The position numbers and the translations under genes were made by a program. From NCBI GenBank assembly GCA_000435055.1, contig FR879717.1, forward strand, positions 54,093 to 69,236: a stretch of DNA of 15,144 nucleotides. The letters are read 5' to 3'. Positions 1-6,073 of this stretch are shown here, piece after piece. Every line of letters starts with the position of its first letter. Position 1 is the first letter of the stretch. This DNA comes from Clostridium sp. CAG:138 (lineage in GTDB: Bacteria; Bacillota; Clostridia; Christensenellales; CAG-138). The notes beneath the pieces were generated by a model that saw nothing but the letters and a program-made list of their open reading frames with translations, made no database searches and was not told the DNA's origin.

Positions 1-136
1 GCCAGTCGGGTTTAACTTTGCGGCTGTCGAGGGTGATGCCCTCAATAAACATATCCCCGATGTATGCGGGGTCTTCACAGTGAACAAGCTGACCGTCCGC
101 GGCGGTCATGGCTTCGGAAATTGTAAGGTTAATCAT
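1..136 (-). CDS. murF: MurF N-terminus (partial)
   Basis: These are the first 45 codons of a leftward gene that continues beyond the window. The translation begins MINLTISEAMTAADGQLV and has ITLDSRKVKPDW at residues 34-45. A start of this shape followed by a T/LDSR-x-V-x-P element is typical of the N-terminal domain of UDP-N-acetylmuramoyl-tripeptide--D-alanyl-D-alanine ligase, the cytoplasmic enzyme that adds D-Ala-D-Ala to the peptidoglycan precursor. MurE has a similar DSR element, but the opening residues fit MurF better. The gene lies 71 bases downstream of ddl on the same strand, and ddl makes exactly the dipeptide MurF uses; ddl-murF is a common pair. No strong Shine-Dalgarno site is visible before the ATG (AAGTGAG lies about 15 bases upstream), so translation may be modest. 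The ATP-binding and ligase domains are outside the window. Confidence 0.8.
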   Translation of the reverse strand, partial: MINLTISEAMTAADGQLVHCEDPAYIGDMFIEGITLDSRKVKPDW

Positions 137-179
137 AATGCTGTATGCTGTCTCACTTTTTATAAAATGGAGTATATCC

Positions 180-202
180 GCTTCCCTTAAACATCGGGAA
201 GC
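180..202 (-). other. ddl-murF intergenic hairpin
   Basis: A perfect 7-bp inverted repeat (GCTTCCC / GGGAAGC, loop of 9) sits just after the ddl stop codon, between ddl and murF. No run of U follows it on the minus strand, so it does not look like an efficient terminator. It could protect or separate the ddl part of a shared transcript; that role is inference. Confidence 0.5.
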
Positions 203-207
203 CTGTG

Positions 208-1254
208 TCAATGCCGCCGCTCGGTTGCTCTCAAAAGCAGGCTTTCCTTAATAATCGCTTCAAGCAAAGCAGGAAAATCCAGCTTATCGGCCGCAGCTTC
301 CTGCGGAAGCAGGCTGACGGGCGTCATGCCGGGCAGGGTGTTGGCTTCAAGGCAATAAATACCGTTTTCGTCAACCATAAAGTCGGCCCGTGCATATGCG
401 CCGAGACCGAGAACACGGAAGACTTTGCGGGTTGCTTCCGCCATGCGTTCGGCGGTGTCCGAATCTATATCCGCCGGGCAGATCTCAACGGTGCAGCCCG
501 GTTGATATTTGTTTTTATAATCGTAAAAACCATGCTTCGGGATTATTTCGATTGCGGGAAGAACTCTGCTGCCGACGATACCGACGGCGAACTCGCGCCC
601 TTTGATGTATTTTTCAACGATAACGGTGTTTTCAAGGCTGAAAGCCGAATCCAGCGCGGTGAAAAATTCATCGTTCGTGCGGACGATTGAAACGCCGACA
701 CTTGAGCCGAGGCTTGCGGGCTTCACAACGCAGGGCAAACCGAGCTTTTCGCAGAGCTCGGCTGCGCGGCATTTGTCCGATTCGGAAAGAATCACCGCTT
801 CGGGGGTCGGAATTCCGTGCGTGCGGAAAAGCTGCTTTGAAAGGCTCTTGTTCATTGCAAGCATGCAGCCCTGCGCACCGGAACCGGTGTAGCAAATGTT
901 CAAAAGGTCGAACACTGCCTGCAATTTGCCGTTTTCGCCTTCGTCACCGTGCAGTGCATTGAAAACAATATCCGCACTTTTGCAGATTTCAAGAACGTTT
1001 TTGCCGAAAAAACCCGATGCACGGTCAAAAAATCTTTCAACGCACGGCGCGGCTGCACCGATGGCATGATTTTCGATCGGCAGTGCTTTTTCAAAAACCT
1101 CTTCGGGTCTGCAATCAAGCGGGAAATCCACACATGCATCAACAAGCACAACATCGTGCCCCGTTTCGCGCAGCGCACGCGCAACCTGAATTCCTGTGGA
1201 AAGCGAAACATCCCGCTCGCTGCTCCTGCCGCCGCAAAGTACTGCTATCTTCAT
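208..1254 (-). CDS. ddl: D-alanine--D-alanine ligase
   Basis: This 348-residue ATP-grasp enzyme joins two D-alanines in the cytoplasm for peptidoglycan synthesis, and its length is normal for the family. The N-terminal substrate domain opens MKIAVLCGGRSSERDVSLS. HGDEGENG is at 102-109, the nucleotide-binding lysine segment MNKSLSK at 134-140, and the glycine-rich loop VKPASLGSSVGVS at 177-189. EKYIKGRE is at 214-221 and the metal-binding/catalytic ANTLPGMTPVS at 304-314. The omega-loop reads FYDYKNKY (243-250); its tyrosine is the form found in D-Ala-D-Ala ligases rather than D-Ala-D-Lac (vancomycin resistance) ligases, so normal precursors are expected. The ATG is preceded by AAAGGATG, a usable ribosome site about 13 bases upstream. 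The gene is first in a leftward unit with murF, from a promoter about 200 bases upstream. Confidence 0.96.
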   Translation of the reverse strand: MKIAVLCGGRSSERDVSLSTGIQVARALRETGHDVVLVDACVDFPLDCRPEEVFEKALPIENHAIGAAAPCVERFFDRASGFFGKNVLEICKSADIVFNALHGDEGENGKLQAVFDLLNICYTGSGAQGCMLAMNKSLSKQLFRTHGIPTPEAVILSESDKCRAAELCEKLGLPCVVKPASLGSSVGVSIVRTNDEFFTALDSAFSLENTVIVEKYIKGREFAVGIVGSRVLPAIEIIPKHGFYDYKNKYQPGCTVEICPADIDSDTAERMAEATRKVFRVLGLGAYARADFMVDENGIYCLEANTLPGMTPVSLLPQEAAADKLDFPALLEAIIKESLLLRATERRH

Positions 1255-1460
1255 TTTATGTTATCATCCTTTCAAACTCAGCCAATCTGTTTGCAAAACC
1301 GCCTGCTCCGCAGGCACGAAAACAGTGTATTCACATTTCAAGCAAAAGGTGAATGCAATGACCGCTTTTACCCAAACCGAACGCCGAACCGAGGCTGCTT
1401 TTTGAAAACAGCCTGTTGAATCAATTCATTTTATGCAAAAGCACGAACTGTTCGGCGTGC
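1255..1460 (-). promoter_or_regulatory. Structured leader of ddl
   Basis: About 200 bases separate the predicted ddl promoter from the ddl ATG, long for a simple leader. Read on the minus strand it contains four inverted repeats in order. The first is GCAC/GTGC at 1441-1460. The second is a 10-bp stem (one G-U) with a 3-base loop at 1392-1414. The third is ATTCAC/GTGAAT with an inner TTT/AAA at 1329-1354. The last is GCCTGC/GCAGGC with a 3-base loop at 1301-1315. None is followed by a U-run, so no intrinsic terminator is evident. No T-box consensus (TGGNACCGCG type) was seen. The function is unknown; it may be a cis-regulatory or stabilising leader. Confidence 0.4.
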
Positions 1461-1466
1461 TGCTTA

Positions 1467-1494
1467 ATTATAGCACATAATTCGCCGGCGGCAA
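1467..1494 (-). promoter_or_regulatory. ddl-murF promoter
   Basis: On the minus strand TTGCCG (1489-1494) and a perfect TATAAT (1467-1472) are separated by 16 bases. TGC immediately before the -10 box makes an extended -10 element. This is a good sigma-A promoter firing leftward toward ddl. It diverges from the rightward promoter at 1654-1682. Confidence 0.7.
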
Positions 1495-1653
1495 GAACTT
1501 TTGAAAGAAATATGAAAAAAAACTGCCCGATTCTTTGACTGCTGCCGCAGGCGGAAGGAACGGTGCGGAACATAATGTTTTCATGTTTTTTACGCAAATA
1601 TGTCCGAATCGGTAAACGAACAAAAAGTGTTCGGCAGTTTTGCTCGGTATGTG

Positions 1654-1682
1654 TTGACTTTTTGCCGCAACTCTGCTACAAT
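1654..1682 (+). promoter_or_regulatory. Strong rightward sigma-A promoter
   Basis: TTGACT (1654-1659) and TACAAT (1677-1682) are separated by exactly 17 bases, and TGC precedes the -10 box (extended -10). Each hexamer differs from consensus at one position. Transcription should start near 1687-1690. The next convincing start codon is at 2521, about 830 bases downstream, so this promoter drives either a noncoding RNA or an exceptionally long leader for the dockerin gene. Confidence 0.75.
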
Positions 1683-2224
1683 ACGAGTCGCAGAGGGGGA
1701 TATCCTTTCTGTTAAAAATAAATATCAGCTATGCGATGTAATCGATTGCTGCAAAGATCAACGTTCGGAACAACGGAAAAAGAACTCATTAAAGGTTCGA
1801 ATCTTCGACATTTCAATGGGAGTTGTCGTGCGGAACAGGCGTTGATAAGGCATCGACTCAAATGAACGAGGCATTTTGCCCACGCGACCGGCACTGTGAG
1901 TGTGAGGGTGCGCCGAACCGAAGTTTTTGAAAGTCCTTTTTGAGAAAGTCTTTCGGGGGAACAAAAGTTCGCCATTACGGTGTTCAAACCGTGAGAAGGC
2001 AGGCGTTATCCGCAGGCGTTGAATTCATTCGTATGGTTTTTGCTCAAAAATTCGGCTCGGGAGAGCGGTTCGAAAACGTTTTGTGTTCAGCAGGACGGTT
2101 GTTCGCAGCTGCTTTGCGGATTTCAAAATTTCCGCTTTGCTGTTCGATTTTTGTGCCGAAAATCAATACGGGTGAACATCAATTGCCGCAGCACAAGTCA
2201 GGATACTTGCACCGCATAAAGCGC

Positions 2225-2260
2225 AAGCTTCGGGCGGTATCTCCGTATGGCTTATTTTTT
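2225..2260 (+). terminator. Possible terminator
   Basis: AAGC (2225-2228) can pair with GCTT (2250-2253), with an inner CGG/CCG, and six T follow at 2255-2260. The stem is weak and interrupted, so this is only a candidate. Its left arm overlaps the right arm of the hairpin 2206-2227, so the two structures exclude each other, as in attenuators; that reading is inference. Confidence 0.25.
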
Positions 2261-2332
2261 GTGCGGTTTCGGCAAAGCAGAAACTGATTCAAAACATTGA
2301 AATTTCAGTCACACGCAAGAACTTTTCAAGTG

Positions 2333-2365
2333 CGCAGCGGAATCTGTTTTTTGATTCCGTGTGCG
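2333..2365 (+). other. Hairpin with U-rich loop
   Basis: CGCA (2333-2336) pairs with TGCG (2362-2365), and CGGAATC (2338-2344) pairs perfectly with GATTCCG (2353-2359). The loop is eight bases containing six consecutive T. The U-run is in the loop rather than after the stem, so it is not an intrinsic terminator. It lies 155 bases upstream of the dockerin gene start and could be a protein-binding or stability element in its leader. Confidence 0.45.
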
Positions 2366-2520
2366 GCCTTTCCGGTCAGTTTGTTGATTCCACCGTGCTC
2401 ATATTAAAATCAGAGGTTTGCCGAACAGCTTTTTCGCAGAACAGGTCTTGGCTTAAGAGCTTTTTGCAGGGAGCATATTTGTTCGGCGCAAAAATCGGAA
2501 GTTTCGGAGGTATTTTTGCT

Positions 2521-5500
2521 ATGAAGAAAACAATTGCACTGTTTGCAGCGGTTTTGATGCTGCTTTGTGCAGTTCCTTTCGCCGCAATCGGCGAGATGAA
2601 CCTTGCCGCGGCGAAAACAGCGGGCGATTTTCCCGATGCCGTTTTCGATCCGCTCGGTGATGCTGCATCCGTTGAATACAGCCATAACACGAATTTCACC
2701 GGCGAAAGCGGCACGGAGTTCGTATCCGACGGTGAAAACGGAATAAAATCCGCCAACGGCGGCATGAAATCATCCGTTGTCACAATCACGATAACGTTCG
2801 GAGAAGCTGTTTCGAATGCGCGCCTTTCGTTTGATTACAAGGTAAGCTCGGAAGCACGCTACGACTATCTGTCCGTTAACGGAAGCACGGAAAAAACTCT
2901 CAGCGGGGAGATCGACTGGACAAATTACTCTCAGACGGTCACTGCGGGGAGTGTTGTTACGCTTGCTTATGTTAAAGACAGCTCCGGCGACAGGGGAAGC
3001 GACTGCGTTTGGTTCAAAAACTTTGCGCTGCAGAGCCTTGGCACGGTCACGTTTGAAAATGTTGATCCGCTGGCGGTGCTGACGGTGCGCAATGCGGAGG
3101 GAAATATCGAAACTCCGACGGCGAACAGCAGCGTTTATGCACTTGCGGCGGGAGATTATTCCTATACCCTTACCCGCTTCGGCTATCAAATGCAGAGCGG
3201 CGAATTCACTGTCTCCGGAGATATGAGCATTGAGCTTGGTGCGATGACGGAGCTTGAGACCTGCACGATTAGTTTTTCCGTTACTCCTGCGGAAGCGAGC
3301 GTCACCCTGACGCATCCGACCGGCGGCGAGATGCAGGCTGATGAGAACGGAGCGTTTGTGCTTCCGAAAGGCGAAGTTTACAGCTATACGGTTTCGGCGG
3401 CGAATTATGTGACGGCAAACGGCAGTTTCACGGCTTCCGCGGATGCGGTTATTGAAGTTGAATTGACGTATGCGGGCGAAGCGTGGGACGGCACAACCGT
3501 AACTCAGCCGGCGGAGGAAAACGGCGTGTACATGATTTCCGATGCGGCGGAATTTGAGTGGTTTGCACAATTCGTGAATGCGGGCAACAGCACGGCAAAT
3601 GCCGTATTGACTCAAAATATCAACTTTAACGGAAAAGCGAGAACCGCGTTCGGCATTTATGATTATGCGGACAACAACTCCGGCTATAACGGAACTTTTG
3701 ACGGCCGAGGCTTTGCCGTTACAGGAATTGCGGGAGAAGACGGAATCCTTGACTGCATAGGTCCCGACGGCGTGGTGAAAAACATAATCGCAAACGTGAA
3801 CATTGCAAGCGATGCAAACATCGGCGGCATTGCAAACACAAGCAAGGGCCTTGTTGAAAACTGCCTTGTTGCGGGGTCCGTTTCAACAAGTGCGAACTAT
3901 TGCAGTTCGGCAGGTATCGTCGGACGGGCAATGACGGGCAACACCGTTCGCGGCTGCGTCAACAACGCTGCAATTTCAAACACGACAAACAGCTATGCTT
4001 CAACCTTGAGCCTCGGCGGCATTGTCGGCTATACTTACGGCACGGTTGAAAACTGTTATAACACCGGTTCGCTTTCTGCAAAACAGGACCGCACAACCAA
4101 CAAGGGCATCGGCGGCATTGCGGGGCAGATTCACGCGCCCGCAATCGTTCGCAATGTTTATAATGTCGGCAGCGTAACCGGCCCCGAAGCAGGAATCGGC
4201 GGCATTGCAGGCGTTCTTAAAGGCGCGCTGCAAAACGCATATTTCCTTGAAGGCACCGCTTCAAACGGCGTTTCTTCCACGGAAGGAACTCCGACGGCGG
4301 AGTATGCATCAAAAACAGCTGAGGAAATGCGCTCTGCGGAGTTTGCGGCAATCCTCGGCGAAGCGTTCAACAACGACACGGACGGCATCAACGGCGGAAT
4401 GCCCGTGCTGACATGGCAGGGCGGGAGCACCGAACAGCCGAATGAAATCGAGATTGCACTGCTGCAATATCCGGAGCTTATCCGTGATTTTGTTGACAAG
4501 ACGCAAACGGTGGATATGAATGCGCTGATGAACGATATTCAGCTTCCCCGCCCGAGCACGCTTGAGGATGCAGGTATTCTTACGGATCGTTCCAATCAAA
4601 AAGTGCTGATGGAAAGCATGAATACGGATGCATTTGAGTTCTACGGCTATCACGGCATTGTTTATCGTCCGCTGCCCGGAAGCCCTGCCGTCACGGTTCA
4701 ATACAGGATTTCCGTTCAGGACAGGAACACGGAGGAAATTCTCGGATCCCGCGTGTTTGAACTCACCATCCTGCCTTTGACGGAGGCGGAGCTTGCCGAA
4801 GCGGAGCAGGTGATGCGGAATGCTTGCACCGAGGAAGTGTATTGGAACGGAATAAAGGGCGAAAATGCGAACAAGGACAGTGTCACGGCAAACCTTGCAC
4901 CTTTCTCCGAATTGGTACTGAACGAGAACGGCGGTTTTGACTATATTCGCGGTGCGGTGAATATCACTTTCGGCGGCATCGATGTTGACGATCTGCCCGG
5001 ATACGATCCGATGTCCTACCAGCCGTGGCGTGAATTCCGCTCAAGCCATCCTTCAATTATCACGTGCGAGAACCTGCTTTTGACAAGACCGGAATACGAT
5101 ACTCTTGTTACGATAGACAGTGTTTTCACATATACGAAGTATGCAAAGTATTGGGAGAAATTCGGTGAGAATTCCGATTATGCCCGTTTCGAAGCTTTCT
5201 TTAAGCAGCCTGTTTCGGTCACGGTCAAAGTTCTCGGAACGTCCGGCAGCGGAACGGTTGAGGATATCACCGCAACCGTTCGCATCAACGGCAGGAACTT
5301 TGCGGGATTCACAAATCCTGCAGAATTCACATTTACTGCGTCCGGTGATGCGGACAGCACCGTTTGGGATGCAATTTCGGCTGCACTTGCGGCAAGCGGC
5401 TGCACTTTCGACGGCGACGGTTATCTGCTTCGCTCCGTGACAGATGTGAACGGGGTTACGCTTTCCGTGGGAACCTACGGTGAGGCCTGCGGATGGTTCT

Positions 5501-5796
5501 ACAAGCTGAACGGTGAGGGTGATCAGCCCGCTGCCGGCACGAATGCGCTTGCAGACGGTGATGTGATAGAACTCTTCTACACCGACAACAGTGAGGCGGA
5601 AGGAATCATTACCCTTGTCGGAGATGTTAACGGAGACGGTATTGTGACTGTTGTTGATGCATTGATGCTGCTTCGCTGCGCACTCGGCACCGAACCCACA
5701 ACCGCTGCTGCACTTGCAAACGGTGACATTGACGGCGACGGAGTGCTTTCCGCTGAGGAGGCACTTGCCGTGATGCGCATGGCAATTCAAATGTAA
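2521..5796 (+). CDS. Secreted multidomain dockerin protein
   Basis: This 1091-residue exported protein has no recognised enzyme domain. Modules in order: a signal peptide at about 1-25 (MKKTIALFAAVLMLLCAVPF); an uncharacterised beta-rich domain at 45-172; two PEGA-like repeats at 175-242 and 247-316; a GLUG-repeat beta-helix region at 330-580; two segments like atrophied bacterial Ig domains at about 650-753 and 755-905; a DUF4430-like domain at 915-1022 (GWFYKLNG and DGDVIELFY); and a type I dockerin at 1033-1091. The dockerin has two calcium loops, GDVNGDGIVTVVD (1034-1046) and GDIDGDGVLSAEE (1068-1080), with all expected Asp/Asn ligands. A dockerin docks to a cohesin on a scaffoldin or cell-surface protein, so the product is probably displayed outside the cell for adhesion or substrate binding; the role is inference. 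The frame stays open from GTG 2359, but ATG 2521 is chosen because GGAGG lies 10 bases upstream and it gives a perfect signal peptide. The gene stands alone and ends before a clear terminator. Confidence 0.88.
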   Translation: MKKTIALFAAVLMLLCAVPFAAIGEMNLAAAKTAGDFPDAVFDPLGDAASVEYSHNTNFTGESGTEFVSDGENGIKSANGGMKSSVVTITITFGEAVSNARLSFDYKVSSEARYDYLSVNGSTEKTLSGEIDWTNYSQTVTAGSVVTLAYVKDSSGDRGSDCVWFKNFALQSLGTVTFENVDPLAVLTVRNAEGNIETPTANSSVYALAAGDYSYTLTRFGYQMQSGEFTVSGDMSIELGAMTELETCTISFSVTPAEASVTLTHPTGGEMQADENGAFVLPKGEVYSYTVSAANYVTANGSFTASADAVIEVELTYAGEAWDGTTVTQPAEENGVYMISDAAEFEWFAQFVNAGNSTANAVLTQNINFNGKARTAFGIYDYADNNSGYNGTFDGRGFAVTGIAGEDGILDCIGPDGVVKNIIANVNIASDANIGGIANTSKGLVENCLVAGSVSTSANYCSSAGIVGRAMTGNTVRGCVNNAAISNTTNSYASTLSLGGIVGYTYGTVENCYNTGSLSAKQDRTTNKGIGGIAGQIHAPAIVRNVYNVGSVTGPEAGIGGIAGVLKGALQNAYFLEGTASNGVSSTEGTPTAEYASKTAEEMRSAEFAAILGEAFNNDTDGINGGMPVLTWQGGSTEQPNEIEIALLQYPELIRDFVDKTQTVDMNALMNDIQLPRPSTLEDAGILTDRSNQKVLMESMNTDAFEFYGYHGIVYRPLPGSPAVTVQYRISVQDRNTEEILGSRVFELTILPLTEAELAEAEQVMRNACTEEVYWNGIKGENANKDSVTANLAPFSELVLNENGGFDYIRGAVNITFGGIDVDDLPGYDPMSYQPWREFRSSHPSIITCENLLLTRPEYDTLVTIDSVFTYTKYAKYWEKFGENSDYARFEAFFKQPVSVTVKVLGTSGSGTVEDITATVRINGRNFAGFTNPAEFTFTASGDADSTVWDAISAALAASGCTFDGDGYLLRSVTDVNGVTLSVGTYGEACGWFYKLNGEGDQPAAGTNALADGDVIELFYTDNSEAEGIITLVGDVNGDGIVTVVDALMLLRCALGTEPTTAAALANGDIDGDGVLSAEEALAVMRMAIQM
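3817..4260 (+). repeat. Five GLUG-type repeats
   Basis: Residues 433-580 of the dockerin protein hold five imperfect repeats of about 23-26 residues. They begin at residues 433, 463, 498, 530 and 559 and share the pattern GGI(A/V)G...G.(V/L)(E/Q)N(C/A)Y..G(S/T). The clearest copy is GGIVGYTYGTVENCYNTGS (499-517). GLUG repeats are known from bacterial surface and adhesin-like proteins and are thought to form a beta-helix. Copies differ at the DNA level, so this is protein-level repetition, not a recent tandem duplication. Confidence 0.75.
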
Positions 5797-5844
5797 TAAA
5801 AACTGTTTGAATGCGAACACAGCGTGATATGAATTAAACCGAAG

Positions 5845-5881
5845 GGGAAAGCTGCCGCACTGCGGGCTTTCCCTGTTTTTT
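5845..5881 (+). terminator. Terminator of the dockerin gene
   Basis: GGGAAAGC (5845-5852) pairs with GCTTTCCC (5866-5873), with an inner CCGC/GCGG and a 2-base bulge, followed by TGTTTTTT. This is a textbook Rho-independent terminator 48 bases after the stop codon. It isolates the dockerin gene from secA. Confidence 0.9.
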
Positions 5882-5987
5882 ACCCGAAACGGGGGAGGAA
5901 GCGAGCGGACAAGGGATGAAAAGCGACTGCGGAAAGAATATATCGAAACAATTTGCGGCAAATGCGGAGTACGGAAAACCTTTTTGA

Positions 5988-6016
5988 TTGACAATTCGCT
6001 CTTTCGGGGATATAAT
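5988..6016 (+). promoter_or_regulatory. Consensus secA promoter
   Basis: Perfect TTGACA (5988-5993) and perfect TATAAT (6011-6016) are separated by the ideal 17 bases. Transcription should start near 6023, giving a leader of about 50 bases before secA. A consensus promoter suggests strong constitutive expression. Confidence 0.92.
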
Positions 6017-6073
6017 AAATATTTATAATGGGAATACTGTTATTTAAAGGAAAAAACTCACGGAGGTATACAA

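Larger units (their letters stand above)
1683..2520 (+). other. Gene-free transcribed region, candidate ncRNA
   Basis: This stretch of about 840 bases follows a strong promoter but shows no convincing gene on either strand. Open frames exist (for example 1940-2287 +), but they have no ribosome site, no recognisable motif and cysteine/arginine-rich, unprotein-like composition. Several potential stems are visible: 1691-1711; 1726-1751 (CAGC/GCTG enclosing CGAT/ATCG); 1806-1828 (CGACA/TGTCG); 1841-1857 (GTTGAT/ATCGAC, 5-base loop); 1975-1994 (7 bp); 2116-2135 (GCGGA/TCCGC); and 2206-2227. A possible terminator lies at 2225-2260. The region could encode a structured RNA of about 570 bases or be the leader of the dockerin gene. 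Folding was judged by eye, and stems of 4-7 bp arise by chance, so the RNA call is tentative. A weak alternative promoter for the dockerin gene is TTGTTG (2381-2386) with TAAAAT (2405-2410), 18-base spacing. Confidence 0.35.

Noticed and set aside
1790..1810. tRNA T-loop-like GGTTCGAATC
   Set aside because: The flanks cannot form a 5-bp T stem, and no acceptor stem, anticodon arm or CCA end is present; TTCGAA occurs elsewhere by chance.
1940..2287. 115-codon frame in the gene-free region
   Set aside because: No ribosome site, no motif and unprotein-like composition; it overlaps the candidate RNA stems.
1683..2300. tmRNA, RNase P RNA or 6S RNA in the gene-free region
   Set aside because: No tmRNA tag or CCA end and no RNase P core motifs (GAAAGTCC occurs alone without partners). 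6S was not excluded by computation, only not recognised.
2359..2520. 54-codon upstream extension of the dockerin gene from GTG 2359
   Set aside because: No ribosome site; it begins inside a hairpin and would bury the signal peptide. ATG 2521 has GGAGG and a perfect signal sequence.
2770..3615. Long minus-strand frame opposite the dockerin gene (281 codons), and similar ones opposite secA and serS
   Set aside because: No ribosome site, Arg/His/Cys-rich content and no family resemblance; they mirror the codon bias of the true genes.
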